A DNA stretch of 64,000 bases from Kaustia mangrovi (GTDB lineage: Bacteria; Pseudomonadota; Alphaproteobacteria; Rhizobiales; Im1), in assembly GCF_015482775.1 (NCBI RefSeq), contig NZ_CP058214.1, forward strand, positions 434,001-498,000, read 5' to 3'. Every line of letters begins with the position of its first letter. The first letter of the stretch is position 1. The notes beneath the pieces were generated by a model. The model did not search any database. It saw nothing but the letters and a program-made list of their open reading frames with translations, and was not told where the DNA came from. This document shows positions 55,586-64,000 of this stretch, piece by piece. A program made the translations under genes and the position numbers.

Positions 55586-58414
55586 TCAGGCCTCCGGAGC
55601 CCCCGCACCGCCCTCGTCGTCCGGCGCATCGCCATCGGGGCCCTCGCCCTCCGGCGCGTCGGGTTCGTCGCCCTCCTCCTCGTCGCCGAGCTCGTCCTCG
55701 CCGAGATGGGCGACGGAGACCACATGCTCGCCGTCCGCGGTGTTGAAGATGGTGACGCCCTGCGTGGCGCGGCCAGCGACGCGGATATCGTGCACCGGAC
55801 AGCGGATGAGCTGTCCGCCATTGGTGACCAGCATGATCTGGTCGGCATCCTCGACCGGGAACGACGCCACGAGGTGGCCGTTCCGCCTGTTGGCGACCAT
55901 GGCGATGATGCCCTTGCCGCCGCGCCCCGTCACCCGGTACTCGAAGGCGGAGGTGCGCTTGCCATAGCCGTTCTCGGAGACGGTGAGCACGAACTGCTCC
56001 TCCGCCGACAGCGCCGCATAGCGCTCCTGCGACAGGGAGATCTCCTCGCCGGCGTCGTCGTCGTCGGCCTGCGGCTCGGCCTCCGCCGGCAGCTCCGCCT
56101 CCTCGCCCCGCATGGCGCGGCGCAGCTTCAGATAGGCCCGCGCCTCCGCCGGCGTGACGTCCACATGGCGCAGCACGCTCATGGAGATGACCGTGTCCTC
56201 GCCGAGCTCCTTGTCCTCGCCCAGACGGATCCCGCGCACGCCGATCGAATTGCGCCCGGCGAAGACGCGCACATCCTCCACCTTGAACCGGATGCAGCGC
56301 CCGTTCGCCGTGGTCAGCAGGATGTCGTCGGCGGGCGTGCAGATGCGCACGCCCACGATCGCGTCGCCCTCGTCGAGCTTCATCGCGATCTTGCCGTTGC
56401 GGTTGATATTGATGAAGTCGGCGAGCTTGTTGCGCCTGACCGTGCCGGAGCGGGTGGCGAACATGAGCTGCAGCGCCTCCCAGCTCTCCTGGTCCTCCGG
56501 CATGGGCAGGATGGTGGTGATGACCTCGCCCGCATCGAGCGGCAGGAGGTTCACCAGCGCCTTGCCCCTCGCCTGCGGCGTGCCGACGGGCAGTCGCCAG
56601 GCCTTCATGCGGTAGACCATGCCGGTGGAGGAGAAGAACAGGACGGGCGTGTGCGTGGAGGCCACGAAGAGCTGCGAGACGAAATCCTCGTCCCGCGTCT
56701 GCATGCCCGAGCGACCCTTGCCGCCGCGCCGCTGGGCGCGATAGGTGGAGAGCGGGACCCGCTTGATGTAGCCCTTGTGGGAGACGGTGACGACCATCTC
56801 CTCGCGCTGGATGAGGTCCTCCTCGTCGACCTCGTAGCCCAGATCGACGATCTCGGTGCGCCGCGGCTCGCCATATTCGGCCTTCACCTCCTCCAGCTCC
56901 TCGCGGACGATGGAGAGAAGCCGCGCGCGCGAGCGCAGGATGTCGAGATAGTCGGCGATCTTCTCGCCGAGCCCGGTGAGCTCGTCGCCGATCTCGTCGC
57001 GCCCGAGCGCGGTCAGGCGCTGCAGGCGCAGGTCCAGAATGGCGCGCGCCTGCTCCTCCGACAGGCGGCAGGTGCCGGCCTCCGAAACCTGGTGGCGCGG
57101 ATCGTCGATGAGCCTCACCAGCGGGATCATGTCGCGCGCCGGCCAGTCGCGCGCCATCAGTTCCGCGCGCGCCGTCGCCGGGTCCGGCGCGGTGCGGATG
57201 AGGCGGATCACCTCGTCGATATTGGCGACCGCGATGGCGAGGCCGACCAGCACATGGGCCCGGTCGCGCGCCTTGTTCAGGAGATATTTGGTGCGCCGTG
57301 TGACCACCTCCTCGCGGAACGCCACGAAGGCGCGCAGGAGGTCCATGAGCGTCATCAGCTCCGGCCGCCCGCCGGTCAGCGCGACCATGTTGCAGCCGAA
57401 GCTCGTCTGCAGCGCGGAGAAGCGGTAGAGCTGGTTCAGCACGACATCGGCCATGGCGTCGCGCTTCAGCTCGATGACGACGCGCATGCCCTGGCGGTCG
57501 GACTCGTCGCGGATATCGGAGATGCCCTCGATCTTCTTGTCGCGGACCATCTCCGCGATCTTCTCGATCATGGTCGCCTTGTTGACCTGATACGGGATCT
57601 CCGTGACGACGAGCGCCTCGCGGTCCTTGCGCACCGCCTCCGTCGTCACGCGGGCGCGCATCATCACCGAGCCGCGGCCCGTATGGTAGGCCGACCTGAC
57701 GCCCGCGCGGCCGAGAATGAGCCCGCCGGTCGGGAAGTCCGGCCCCGGCACGATCTCCATGATCTCCTCGGCCGGGGTATCGGGCCGCTCGATCAGCGCG
57801 ACGCAGGCGTCGATCACCTCCGCCAGATTGTGCGGCGGGATGTTCGTCGCCATGCCGACGGCGATGCCGCCCGCCCCGTTGACGAGAAGGTTCGGGAAGC
57901 GCGCCGGCAGGACGACCGGCTCGTGCTCGGAATTGTCGTAATTGTCCTGGAAGTCGACGGTGTCCTTGTCGAGATCCTCCAAGAGCGAATGGGCCGGCTT
58001 AGCCAGCCGCACCTCGGTGTAGCGCATGGCCGCCGGCGGGTCGCCGTCCACCGACCCGAAATTGCCCTGCCCGTCGACCAGCGGCAGGCGCATGGAGAAG
58101 TCCTGCGCCATGCGCACCAGCGCGTCATAGACCGCCTGGTCGCTGTGGGGGTGGTATTTACCGATCACGTCGCCGACGACGCGCGACGACTTGCGGTGCG
58201 CCTTGTTCCACTCATAGCCCTGTTCGTGCATGGAGAACAGGATGCGGCGATGGACGGGCTTCAGCCCGTCGCGCACATCGGGAAGCGCCCGGCTCACGAT
58301 CACGCTCATGGCGTAATCGAGATAGGACCGCCTCATCTCCTCCTCGATGGCGACTCCCCTGATGTCCCCGTCACCAGGCTGTCCGCCACCGATGTCGCGA
58401 CCGGTATCTGTCAC
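55586..58414 (-). CDS. gyrA: DNA gyrase subunit A
   Basis: Subunit A of 942 residues that cuts and rejoins DNA. The catalytic Tyr is Y132 in [12 protein letters not shown], and the GyrA-box of the C-terminal beta-pinwheel is QRRGGKG. The quinolone-determining region reads [19 protein letters not shown]: Ser at E. coli position 81 and Gln at position 83. The C terminus is a long Asp/Glu/Gly-rich tail ([17 protein letters not shown]). It stands alone on the minus strand; the upstream region 58415-58636 is its promoter and the edge of the low-GC island. Confidence 0.97.
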   Translation of the reverse strand: MTDTGRDIGGGQPGDGDIRGVAIEEEMRRSYLDYAMSVIVSRALPDVRDGLKPVHRRILFSMHEQGYEWNKAHRKSSRVVGDVIGKYHPHSDQAVYDALVRMAQDFSMRLPLVDGQGNFGSVDGDPPAAMRYTEVRLAKPAHSLLEDLDKDTVDFQDNYDNSEHEPVVLPARFPNLLVNGAGGIAVGMATNIPPHNLAEVIDACVALIERPDTPAEEIMEIVPGPDFPTGGLILGRAGVRSAYHTGRGSVMMRARVTTEAVRKDREALVVTEIPYQVNKATMIEKIAEMVRDKKIEGISDIRDESDRQGMRVVIELKRDAMADVVLNQLYRFSALQTSFGCNMVALTGGRPELMTLMDLLRAFVAFREEVVTRRTKYLLNKARDRAHVLVGLAIAVANIDEVIRLIRTAPDPATARAELMARDWPARDMIPLVRLIDDPRHQVSEAGTCRLSEEQARAILDLRLQRLTALGRDEIGDELTGLGEKIADYLDILRSRARLLSIVREELEEVKAEYGEPRRTEIVDLGYEVDEEDLIQREEMVVTVSHKGYIKRVPLSTYRAQRRGGKGRSGMQTRDEDFVSQLFVASTHTPVLFFSSTGMVYRMKAWRLPVGTPQARGKALVNLLPLDAGEVITTILPMPEDQESWEALQLMFATRSGTVRRNKLADFININRNGKIAMKLDEGDAIVGVRICTPADDILLTTANGRCIRFKVEDVRVFAGRNSIGVRGIRLGEDKELGEDTVISMSVLRHVDVTPAEARAYLKLRRAMRGEEAELPAEAEPQADDDDAGEEISLSQERYAALSAEEQFVLTVSENGYGKRTSAFEYRVTGRGGKGIIAMVANRRNGHLVASFPVEDADQIMLVTNGGQLIRCPVHDIRVAGRATQGVTIFNTADGEHVVSVAHLGEDELGDEEEGDEPDAPEGEGPDGDAPDDEGGAGAPEA

Positions 58415-58636
58415 GCTCTTGAAACCTTTCTAGCCGTTTCTGAGGAAACTCGCCGAAGCGTTTGAGAAAACACCTCATTGACCGCTCCGGAGCCAACCCT
58501 CCGGGCCACGCGTCCGAGCAAAACCTTGCGCTGGGATTAAGTCCTTGATTCGACGCGTTCTCATTCTATCAGCCGGGGGTATGGGAGGCAAACGGTGGCG
58601 GAGGACAGAACAATCAATTTTGGCAGTGTACCTTGC

Positions 58637-59635
58637 TCACACGACCAACATCCTATAGAAACTATTTTCATCCCCAATTCTTCTTAGTGCATCAAACATA
58701 TGCTCCCCAAATTTATGGGAATCTCGTGCATACTCTCGAACTGTGCTCTTGTCAGAAAATTTTTGCACCATATCCTCTTCATTCGAATTAGTTCTCTCCA
58801 AAAATTTCCCATACTCAGACAGCAGAATTTTTACAGAATCATGCGCCACACTCAGATCACCCTGTTCGAGCAGCCACTCAAGTCTCTCTGTGGGCGTCTT
58901 TTTACTCATCGCAACAGCGCACGAAGGAGATACAGTGCCACATTGCCGGTGCCTCGCCAAAAGATAAAGAAGAGCTGAATAGCACGTCAGCATCCTACTA
59001 TACTGTAGTTTATAATGTTTTATTTTTCTTTTTATTTTCATTTCCTCCGGCTGCTTTTCTGTGTTTGCTTCATAGTTTACACAAAATGTTCTCTATAATC
59101 TTAAAATATCATTCGATAGATATGCTGGTTTAAAATCATCTTTGTGGTCCTCATAGTCGCCCCAATACGCCGCAACAACACTGTCTATTACACCTTCATA
59201 TAATACACTACCTAGCAAAGGGCGACTTTCCAATAAAAGCAATAATCTCGCCGTAAACGTATTGAGGGCATCGTCTTGTGGTCGACCGAGCGTTTTTATG
59301 AGATTATCTACCGAATAATGAATTAAATATCGACCATCCCCATCGAAATCCGGAATTTTTAATTCTCTAATTGCCTGAATAAGATCTGCCTTAACACAAA
59401 TTTCATCCAGCCTGCTTAGCAAGCTTTCCCCGCCCCTTCCATTTTCATCTACTCTCGTCTTTCCAACTATAAACAAGTCGAGATCGCTAAAATCATTTGC
59501 CTCACATCGCCCAAATGAACCAGTTGCATAGACGCACGCCTTACCTTCAAGAATACGCTCTGCTTCAGCTAATTTCCCCCGAAGACCGGTCATCCGACGA
59601 CGGGTTTTTGAACGACGAGCCCTGAGTTCCTTCAT
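58637..59635 (-). pseudogene. Nucleotidyltransferase split by an in-frame amber codon
   Basis: Pol-beta-type nucleotidyltransferase of 332 residues if read through. The active-site motif is ATGSFGRCEANDFSDLDLFI (GS plus Asp-x-Asp). A TAG at 59093-59095 breaks the frame after SNDILRL; the same frame then continues RTFCVNYEANTEKQPEE and KIKHYKLQYSRMLTCYSALL to 58637. TGG at the stop would give LRLWRTFCVNYE, which fits my memory of the family. So this looks like one TGG-to-TAG change. AT-rich, with unusual codon use. It overlaps the end of the exonuclease gene. ATG 59653 or 59593 are alternative starts. Substrate unknown. Confidence 0.8.
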
Positions 59636-60293
59636 TACCCCCCTCCCACTCAAAGATGTTGGCGAAAATCTCTGCCTGTGCTATCGCGTCATCGACCGCA
59701 TGATGGGTATGCTTATGATTTGAAATCAAAGCAGGCGGCAAGCGTGATCGTCCCGCTTTCGAGATTGGTATTCCAGCCTTAACAGCCAGAGCCGTTTTAA
59801 TATCAAAACAACGCGAATACTCAAATGGCGACCCATCATCACAAAATTTTATAAAATACCAATAAATCCATGTCCAATCAAAACTGAGAGGATACGCAAC
59901 CAGAACTGGATTAGCATGACCGCTGACATGCTTAATCCAGTTCGACGCTTCGTTCATGACGATATCAGGATGCCCACCTGCCCCGGAGAGATAGACTCTA
60001 TCAAGTCCGTTCACACGAAGAGCCTCCTCCTGAAAATCATTCGATATCGGCCTCATTTCCCGATAGAATATTTCGGTATACTCCTTCGGCCTCACAAACC
60101 GTTTCCCATCGAACGATCCGGCATACACAAGAGCAAAAGACAACATTGAAAACGGTCCGGGGATAGGGCCGTCCGTTTCCACATCCGCTGAAAAATATGC
60201 ATCCACTCTGCTATCCACATCGTGATCACGGTAGTCACACTGAGCAGGAAGAGAGGCGAGTTGATCTCCAGACTTTTGTTTGACACAGGTCAT
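59565..60293 (-). CDS. DEDDh 3'-5' exonuclease
   Basis: Nuclease of about 242 residues. Exo I is FSADVETDGPIPG (Asp-x-Glu), Exo II is in VAYPLSFDWTWIYWYF, and Exo III is HTHHAVDDAIAQAEIF (His four residues before Asp), giving a DEDDh site that would remove nucleotides from 3' ends. ATG 60293 has a GAGAGG site. Upstream starts (ATG 60383, TTG 60395) or a GTG at 60206 next to the domain are possible. AT-rich like its partner, with which it overlaps and is probably cotranscribed. Function in the cell unknown. Confidence 0.82.
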   Translation of the reverse strand: MTCVKQKSGDQLASLPAQCDYRDHDVDSRVDAYFSADVETDGPIPGPFSMLSFALVYAGSFDGKRFVRPKEYTEIFYREMRPISNDFQEEALRVNGLDRVYLSGAGGHPDIVMNEASNWIKHVSGHANPVLVAYPLSFDWTWIYWYFIKFCDDGSPFEYSRCFDIKTALAVKAGIPISKAGRSRLPPALISNHKHTHHAVDDAIAQAEIFANIFEWEGGNEGTQGSSFKNPSSDDRSSGEIS

Positions 60294-60451
60294 TTTGATA
60301 GCCTCTCTCACTGCCTTAATTCTGTCAAATGTGCAGGTCGCATCCGCGAAGGTAGGCTCCCCTCGTTGGCGGTAGGCTTCCATACACGATTCCAAGAAGC
60401 TTGTGGTTGTTTCAGCGTCAGAATATCTGCGCTTATGTAACGCAGTCCACC

Positions 60452-60829
60452 CTACTCTCCCACCTCGACCGTTTCCCCGCCCTCGCCGTGCACGCTGTCG
60501 TGCGCCCGCACCGTCACGCGCTCCACGCCCGCGGGGATCTCCACGCCGGAGAGGCTGCGGGTGAAGGGTTGTTCGTCGACATGGGGGTGGTAGAGGGTGC
60601 GCGAGGCGATGACTGTGCCGTCCGGGGCGACGATGTCCCAGCGGTCGGCATAGTGGTCTGAGCCCTCGTCGGCGTGGCGCACGGTGACCTCGAAGCGCCA
60701 GGTGCCATCGGAATTGCGGGTGGCTTCTGCCGCAACGACGTCGGCCTCGCCGGCGGCTGCCGGCGTGGCGACGGCCGCGACGCTCGCGAGGGCTGCTATG
60801 AGGGCGGCGATCTGAGGGGCGTTTCGCAT
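60452..60829 (-). CDS. Small secreted hypothetical protein
   Basis: Unrecognised protein of 125 residues. A signal peptide (MRNAPQIAALIAALASVAAV, cleaved after AAA) is followed by a beta-rich domain: TWRFEVTVRHADEGSDHYAD, WDIVAPDGTVIASRTLYHPH and VERVTVRAHDSVHGEGGETV. It could be an Ig-like periplasmic fold. GC-rich again, so it lies outside the low-GC island. Confidence 0.7.
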   Translation of the reverse strand: MRNAPQIAALIAALASVAAVATPAAAGEADVVAAEATRNSDGTWRFEVTVRHADEGSDHYADRWDIVAPDGTVIASRTLYHPHVDEQPFTRSLSGVEIPAGVERVTVRAHDSVHGEGGETVEVGE

Positions 60830-60947
60830 TTTCGGGTCTTGTGGCCTCGCGCGATCTCGGGGAAGCTTGGCGCCGTCACCATCGGGGCTCGATCGCTCCC
60901 TGCCTATCAGCGATCGAGGGCGGCCGGCAAATCACACGAGCGAGAGC

Positions 60948-61889
60948 ATGGCATCACACGGGTCGAAGAAGGTCATCTATGCGGCACTGGCCGGCAATGC
61001 GCTGATCGCCGTCACCAAGTTCGGGGCATCCGCCTATACGGGCTCGTCGGCCATGCTGTCGGAGGCGATCCATTCGGTCGTCGACACGGGCAACCAGGTG
61101 CTGCTGCTCCACGGCCTCAGGCGCTCGGCGCGCCAGCCGGATGCCGCCCATCCCTTCGGCTACGGGCGCGAGCTCTATTTCTGGGCCTTCGTGGTGGCGA
61201 TCCTCATCTTCGCGGTGGGCTCGGGGATTTCGCTCTATGAGGGCGTGCAGAAGATCATCGCACCGCATCCCGTCACCGATCCGGTCGTCAACTACATCGT
61301 GCTCGGCCTTGCCATGGTGTTCGAGGCGGCGGCCTGCTCGGTGGCGGTGAAGGAATTCAATCAGGTGCGCGGCGACACGCCGCCGCTGAAGGCGGTCCGG
61401 GCGAGCAAGAACCCGGCGGTCTTCACCGTATTGTTCGAGGATTTCGCGGCGCTGTTCGGCCTCGTCGTGGCACTTGTCGGCCTGCTTCTCGCGGAATATT
61501 TCCACTGGCCGTGGATGGACGGCGTCGCCTCCATCGGCATCGGCATCATCCTGGCACTCACCGCGATCTTCCTCGCCTACGAGACCAAGGCGCTGCTGAT
61601 CGGCGAGGCGGCCGGCAAGCCCGTCATCGACGGCATCCGCGCCATTGTCGGCGAGGCCGGGCCCACGGTGCTCACCGTCAACGAGCTGCGCACCATGCAT
61701 ATGGGCCCGGACGATATCCTGGTGGGGCTGAGCCTCGATTTCCGCGACGACCTGCCCGCCGGCGCGGTGGAGGACACGATCTACCGCATCGAGCGCGCCA
61801 TCAAGGAGCGCTTCCCGGAGATCAAGCGGCTGTTCATCGAGGTTCAGGCGGCCCGCCACCACGTCGCCTCCGTCTGGGAGGGACAATAG
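60948..61889 (+). CDS. Cation diffusion facilitator transporter
   Basis: Divalent-metal exporter of 313 residues with six predicted helices. Typical CDF marks are AMLSEAIHSVVDTGNQVLLL (metal-site His and Asp), AHPFGYGRELYFWAFVVAIL, and the cytoplasmic C-terminal domain (MHMGPDDILVGLSLDF) that dimerises. Zinc, iron or manganese are possible; the sequence alone does not decide. Start ATG 60948 (MASHGSKK). Confidence 0.9.
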   Translation: MASHGSKKVIYAALAGNALIAVTKFGASAYTGSSAMLSEAIHSVVDTGNQVLLLHGLRRSARQPDAAHPFGYGRELYFWAFVVAILIFAVGSGISLYEGVQKIIAPHPVTDPVVNYIVLGLAMVFEAAACSVAVKEFNQVRGDTPPLKAVRASKNPAVFTVLFEDFAALFGLVVALVGLLLAEYFHWPWMDGVASIGIGIILALTAIFLAYETKALLIGEAAGKPVIDGIRAIVGEAGPTVLTVNELRTMHMGPDDILVGLSLDFRDDLPAGAVEDTIYRIERAIKERFPEIKRLFIEVQAARHHVASVWEGQ

Positions 61890-61915
61890 CGGCCGGAGTG
61901 ACTGCGGGACCGCAA

Positions 61916-61963
61916 GATCGGCGGACCTTCAATCGAGCCCGATCGAAGGTCCGAAGGCCGATC
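61916..61963. terminator. Nested hairpin between convergent CDF and ssb genes
   Basis: Outer arms GATCGGC/GCCGATC and inner arms GGACCTTC/GAAGGTCC around a 14-base loop. It fills the gap and could end both transcripts. No T tract. Confidence 0.55.
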
Positions 61964-61977
61964 GAATCCGGGGTGCC

Positions 61978-62463
61978 CTAGAACGGCACCTCGTCGTCGA
62001 GCTCCTCGGAGAAGCTGGAGCGGCCGCGCGAGGACTGCTGGTCGAGCGGGCCGGACTGGCCGAAATCGCCGCCGCCGCGCGAGGCGCCCATGCCCTCGTC
62101 CGACCCGCCGCCGCGGCCGTCGAGCATGGTCAGCGTGGAATTGAAGCCCTGAAGAACGACCTCGGTCGTATAGCGCTCCTGGCCGGACTGGTCTTCCCAT
62201 TTCCGGGTCTGGAGCTGGCCTTCCAGATAGATCTTGGAGCCCTTCTTCAGATATTGCTCGGCAATCCGGCAAAGGCCCTCGCTGAAGATCACCACACGAT
62301 GCCATTCGGTGCGCTCGCGCCGCTCGCCCGAGTTCTTGTCGCGCCAGGTCTCCGACGTGGCCACGCGCAGATTGACGATGGGGCGGCCGTCCTGCGTGTG
62401 CCGGACCTCCGGGTCGGCGCCCAGATTGCCGACCAGAATGACCTTGTTGACCGATCCCGCCAT
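61978..62463 (-). CDS. ssb: Single-stranded DNA-binding protein
   Basis: SSB of 161 residues. The OB fold ([49 protein letters not shown]) is followed by a Gly/Ser-rich linker and the acidic tip EELDDEVPF, which binds partner repair proteins. Start ATG 62463. A LexA box lies 141 bases upstream in the region shared with uvrA. Confidence 0.97.
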   Translation of the reverse strand: MAGSVNKVILVGNLGADPEVRHTQDGRPIVNLRVATSETWRDKNSGERRERTEWHRVVIFSEGLCRIAEQYLKKGSKIYLEGQLQTRKWEDQSGQERYTTEVVLQGFNSTLTMLDGRGGGSDEGMGASRGGGDFGQSGPLDQQSSRGRSSFSEELDDEVPF

Positions 62464-62603
62464 CGCGTGCACTCCTCATTCCCGCGGGACGCCCGACACC
62501 GGACGCCGCCTGCCTGTCTGACGCTCACCGTAGTCCCTCGCCCCCGCCGCCGCCATGGAGGCGCGGGCCTTTTCCACAAGGCGGGTATCCCGACCTCGCC
62601 CGC

Positions 62604-62618
62604 GTTCCTTGTTTGTTC
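62604..62618. promoter_or_regulatory. SOS (LexA) box near ssb
   Basis: GTTC-CTTGTTT-GTTC exactly matches the alphaproteobacterial LexA consensus GTTC-N7-GTTC. It lies in the 369-base ssb/uvrA intergenic region, which contains no gene. Confidence 0.85.
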
Positions 62619-62738
62619 TTATAGCAGGGCCGAACCGCGCCGGCAAGGCCCCGAAACATTGCCTTTCCGGCGGGGCAACACTACCTTCACCCCTGAGCCT
62701 TCGCGCGGCATCGACATTACGCCTCGACAAGCCATTCC

Positions 62739-62753
62739 GTTCTGGTATTGTTC
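62739..62753. promoter_or_regulatory. SOS (LexA) box near uvrA
   Basis: GTTC-TGGTATT-GTTC, a second exact GTTC-N7-GTTC match, 79 bases before the uvrA start. With the first box it predicts damage induction of both genes. Confidence 0.87.
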
Positions 62754-62832
62754 TCAGTCGTTCCGGGCCGCCCGGACAGGCAGACAGACCATCGATCCCT
62801 GAAGCCATTCCAGCCGGGAGTCGGGTTTCCCG

Positions 62833-64000
62833 ATGACGACCGACCACAGCCCACAGCGCGAGCCGCGCAAGATCATTTCCATCCAGGGCGCGCGCGAGCA
62901 CAATCTGAAGAACGTGTCGCTCGAATTGCCGCGCGACGAGCTGATCGTCTTTACCGGGCTGTCCGGCTCCGGCAAGTCTTCGCTCGCCTTCGACACGATC
63001 TATGCAGAAGGCCAGCGGCGCTATGTGGAATCGCTGTCGGCCTATGCCCGCCAGTTCCTGGAGATGATGCAGAAGCCCGATGTCGACCAGATCGACGGGC
63101 TGTCGCCGGCGATCTCCATCGAGCAGAAGACCACCTCGCGGAACCCGCGCTCCACGGTCGGCACGGTCACCGAGATCTACGACTATATGCGGCTGCTCTT
63201 CGCGCGCGTCGGCATCCCCTACTCGCCCGCGACCGGCCTGCCCATCGAGAGCCAGACGGTGAGCCAGATGGTCGACCGGATCCTCGCGCTCGACGAGGGC
63301 ACGAGGCTCTATCTCCTCGCGCCCATCGTGCGCGGCCGCAAGGGCGAGTACCGCAAGGAGTTCGCCGACCTCCAGAAGCGCGGCTTCCAGCGCGTGAAGG
63401 TCGACGGCGCCTTCCACGAGATCGACGAGGTGCCCGCGCTCGACAAGAAGTTCAAACACGATATCGACGTGGTGGTCGACCGCATCGTGGTCAGGCCCGA
63501 TATCGGCACGCGGCTCGCCGATTCGCTGGAGACGGCGCTGGAGCTGGCCGAGGGCATCGCGGTGGCCGAGCTCGCCGACGAGGAGGACGAGAAGGGCCGG
63601 AAACGGCGCCTGATCTTCTCCGAGCGCTTCGCCTGCCCGGTCTCCGGCTTCACCATCGACGAGATCGAGCCCAGGCTGTTCTCCTTCAACAATCCGTTCG
63701 GCGCCTGCCCGCGCTGCGACGGGCTGGGCACGGAGCTGCAATTCGAGGCCGACCTCGTCGTGCCCGACAAGTCGCTCAGCCTGCGCCAGGGCGCGATCCT
63801 GCCCTGGGCGAAGACCGGCAACACCTCGCCCTACTACACCCAGACCCTAGAAGCCATCTGCCGGCATTTCGGCGCCTCCATGTCGGCGCCCTGGGACGAA
63901 CTGCCGGAGGCGATGCGCGAGACCATCCTGTTCGGCTCCGGCTCCGAGGAGATCGCCTTCGTCTACGATGACGGCCTGCGCAGCTACAAGACCACCAAGA
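62833..64000 (+). CDS. uvrA: Excinuclease ABC subunit A, 3' end outside window
   Basis: Damage-recognition ATPase of nucleotide excision repair. It starts [20 protein letters not shown] at ATG 62833 and stays open to the window edge (389 codons seen of about 950). The first Walker A is [40 protein letters not shown] is also characteristic of UvrA. The pair ssb-uvrA, divergent with shared LexA boxes, is typical of the group. Confidence 0.97.
   Translation, partial: MTTDHSPQREPRKIISIQGAREHNLKNVSLELPRDELIVFTGLSGSGKSSLAFDTIYAEGQRRYVESLSAYARQFLEMMQKPDVDQIDGLSPAISIEQKTTSRNPRSTVGTVTEIYDYMRLLFARVGIPYSPATGLPIESQTVSQMVDRILALDEGTRLYLLAPIVRGRKGEYRKEFADLQKRGFQRVKVDGAFHEIDEVPALDKKFKHDIDVVVDRIVVRPDIGTRLADSLETALELAEGIAVAELADEEDEKGRKRRLIFSERFACPVSGFTIDEIEPRLFSFNNPFGACPRCDGLGTELQFEADLVVPDKSLSLRQGAILPWAKTGNTSPYYTQTLEAICRHFGASMSAPWDELPEAMRETILFGSGSEEIAFVYDDGLRSYKTTK

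Noticed and set aside
58637-59041. Separate small gene downstream of the nucleotidyltransferase
   Set aside because: It is in the same frame as the nucleotidyltransferase and the sequence is continuous across one TAG, so it is the C-terminal part of that gene.
58415-60430. Prophage or integrative element at the low-GC island
   Set aside because: No integrase, tRNA, attachment repeats or phage structural genes were seen.

Overview
The window is 64 kb of dense, high-GC chromosome from an alphaproteobacterium, almost certainly a member of the Hyphomicrobiales (Rhizobiales). The evidence is the gene content (divK-pleD, EipB, SdhE, DUF1489, DUF3572, phasin beside clpS-clpA, ACC deaminase with an Lrp-type AcdR), LexA sites of the GTTC-N7-GTTC type, and gene orders familiar from that group. 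I cannot name a genus. No rRNA, tRNA, integrase, transposase or CRISPR array was seen.

Layout. 1-10.4 kb: the 3' part of rnr, then DUF983, NUDIX, rpmG, an aldehyde dehydrogenase, convergent divK-pleD, DUF3572, a HAD phosphatase, a ROK kinase and dinB. 10.5-20.3 kb: a small secreted protein, a MocR regulator divergent from a DMT transporter, eipB, a hydroxyacid dehydrogenase, a RidA protein, a GDPD, two small unknowns, a FemAB-like acyltransferase, a HIT protein and azlCD. 20.4-25.7 kb: clpA-clpS, a phasin and a D,D-carboxypeptidase, with several inverted-repeat operators. 25.7-30.5 kb: putA followed by VWA and J-domain genes. 30.7-41.9 kb: panC (frameshifted), GNAT, DUF1489, mfd, sdhE, recG, a methyltransferase, a PEP-mutase/ICL family enzyme and a frameshifted DMT transporter. 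42-45 kb: a DAO-family oxidase and a REC-EAL protein. 45-48.4 kb: the coaD-ppi-queA-tgt block (ppi and queA frameshifted). 48.5-55.4 kb: a polar amino acid ABC transporter, acdR/acdS, a manganese riboswitch with mntP, a long palindromic repeat and a LysE exporter. 55.6-64 kb: gyrA, a low-GC island holding a DEDDh exonuclease and a nucleotidyltransferase broken by one amber codon, a CDF transporter, ssb, and the start of uvrA.

How the genes work together. DNA repair and replication genes are prominent (dinB, mfd, recG, gyrA, ssb, uvrA), and two SOS boxes lie between ssb and uvrA. c-di-GMP is both made (PleD) and degraded (EAL protein). ClpS feeds N-degron substrates to ClpA. QueA and TGT share a queuosine operon. 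AcdR/AcdS next to an amino acid ABC transporter suggests uptake and breakdown of ACC or a similar amino acid. MntP exports manganese under control of a yybP-ykoY riboswitch.

Two general points. Four genes (panC, the 41-kb DMT transporter, queA, ppi) each lack exactly one base at or beside a short homopolymer, which looks more like sequencing undercalls than biological decay. The most unusual biology is the AT-rich exonuclease/nucleotidyltransferase pair at 58.6-60.3 kb.
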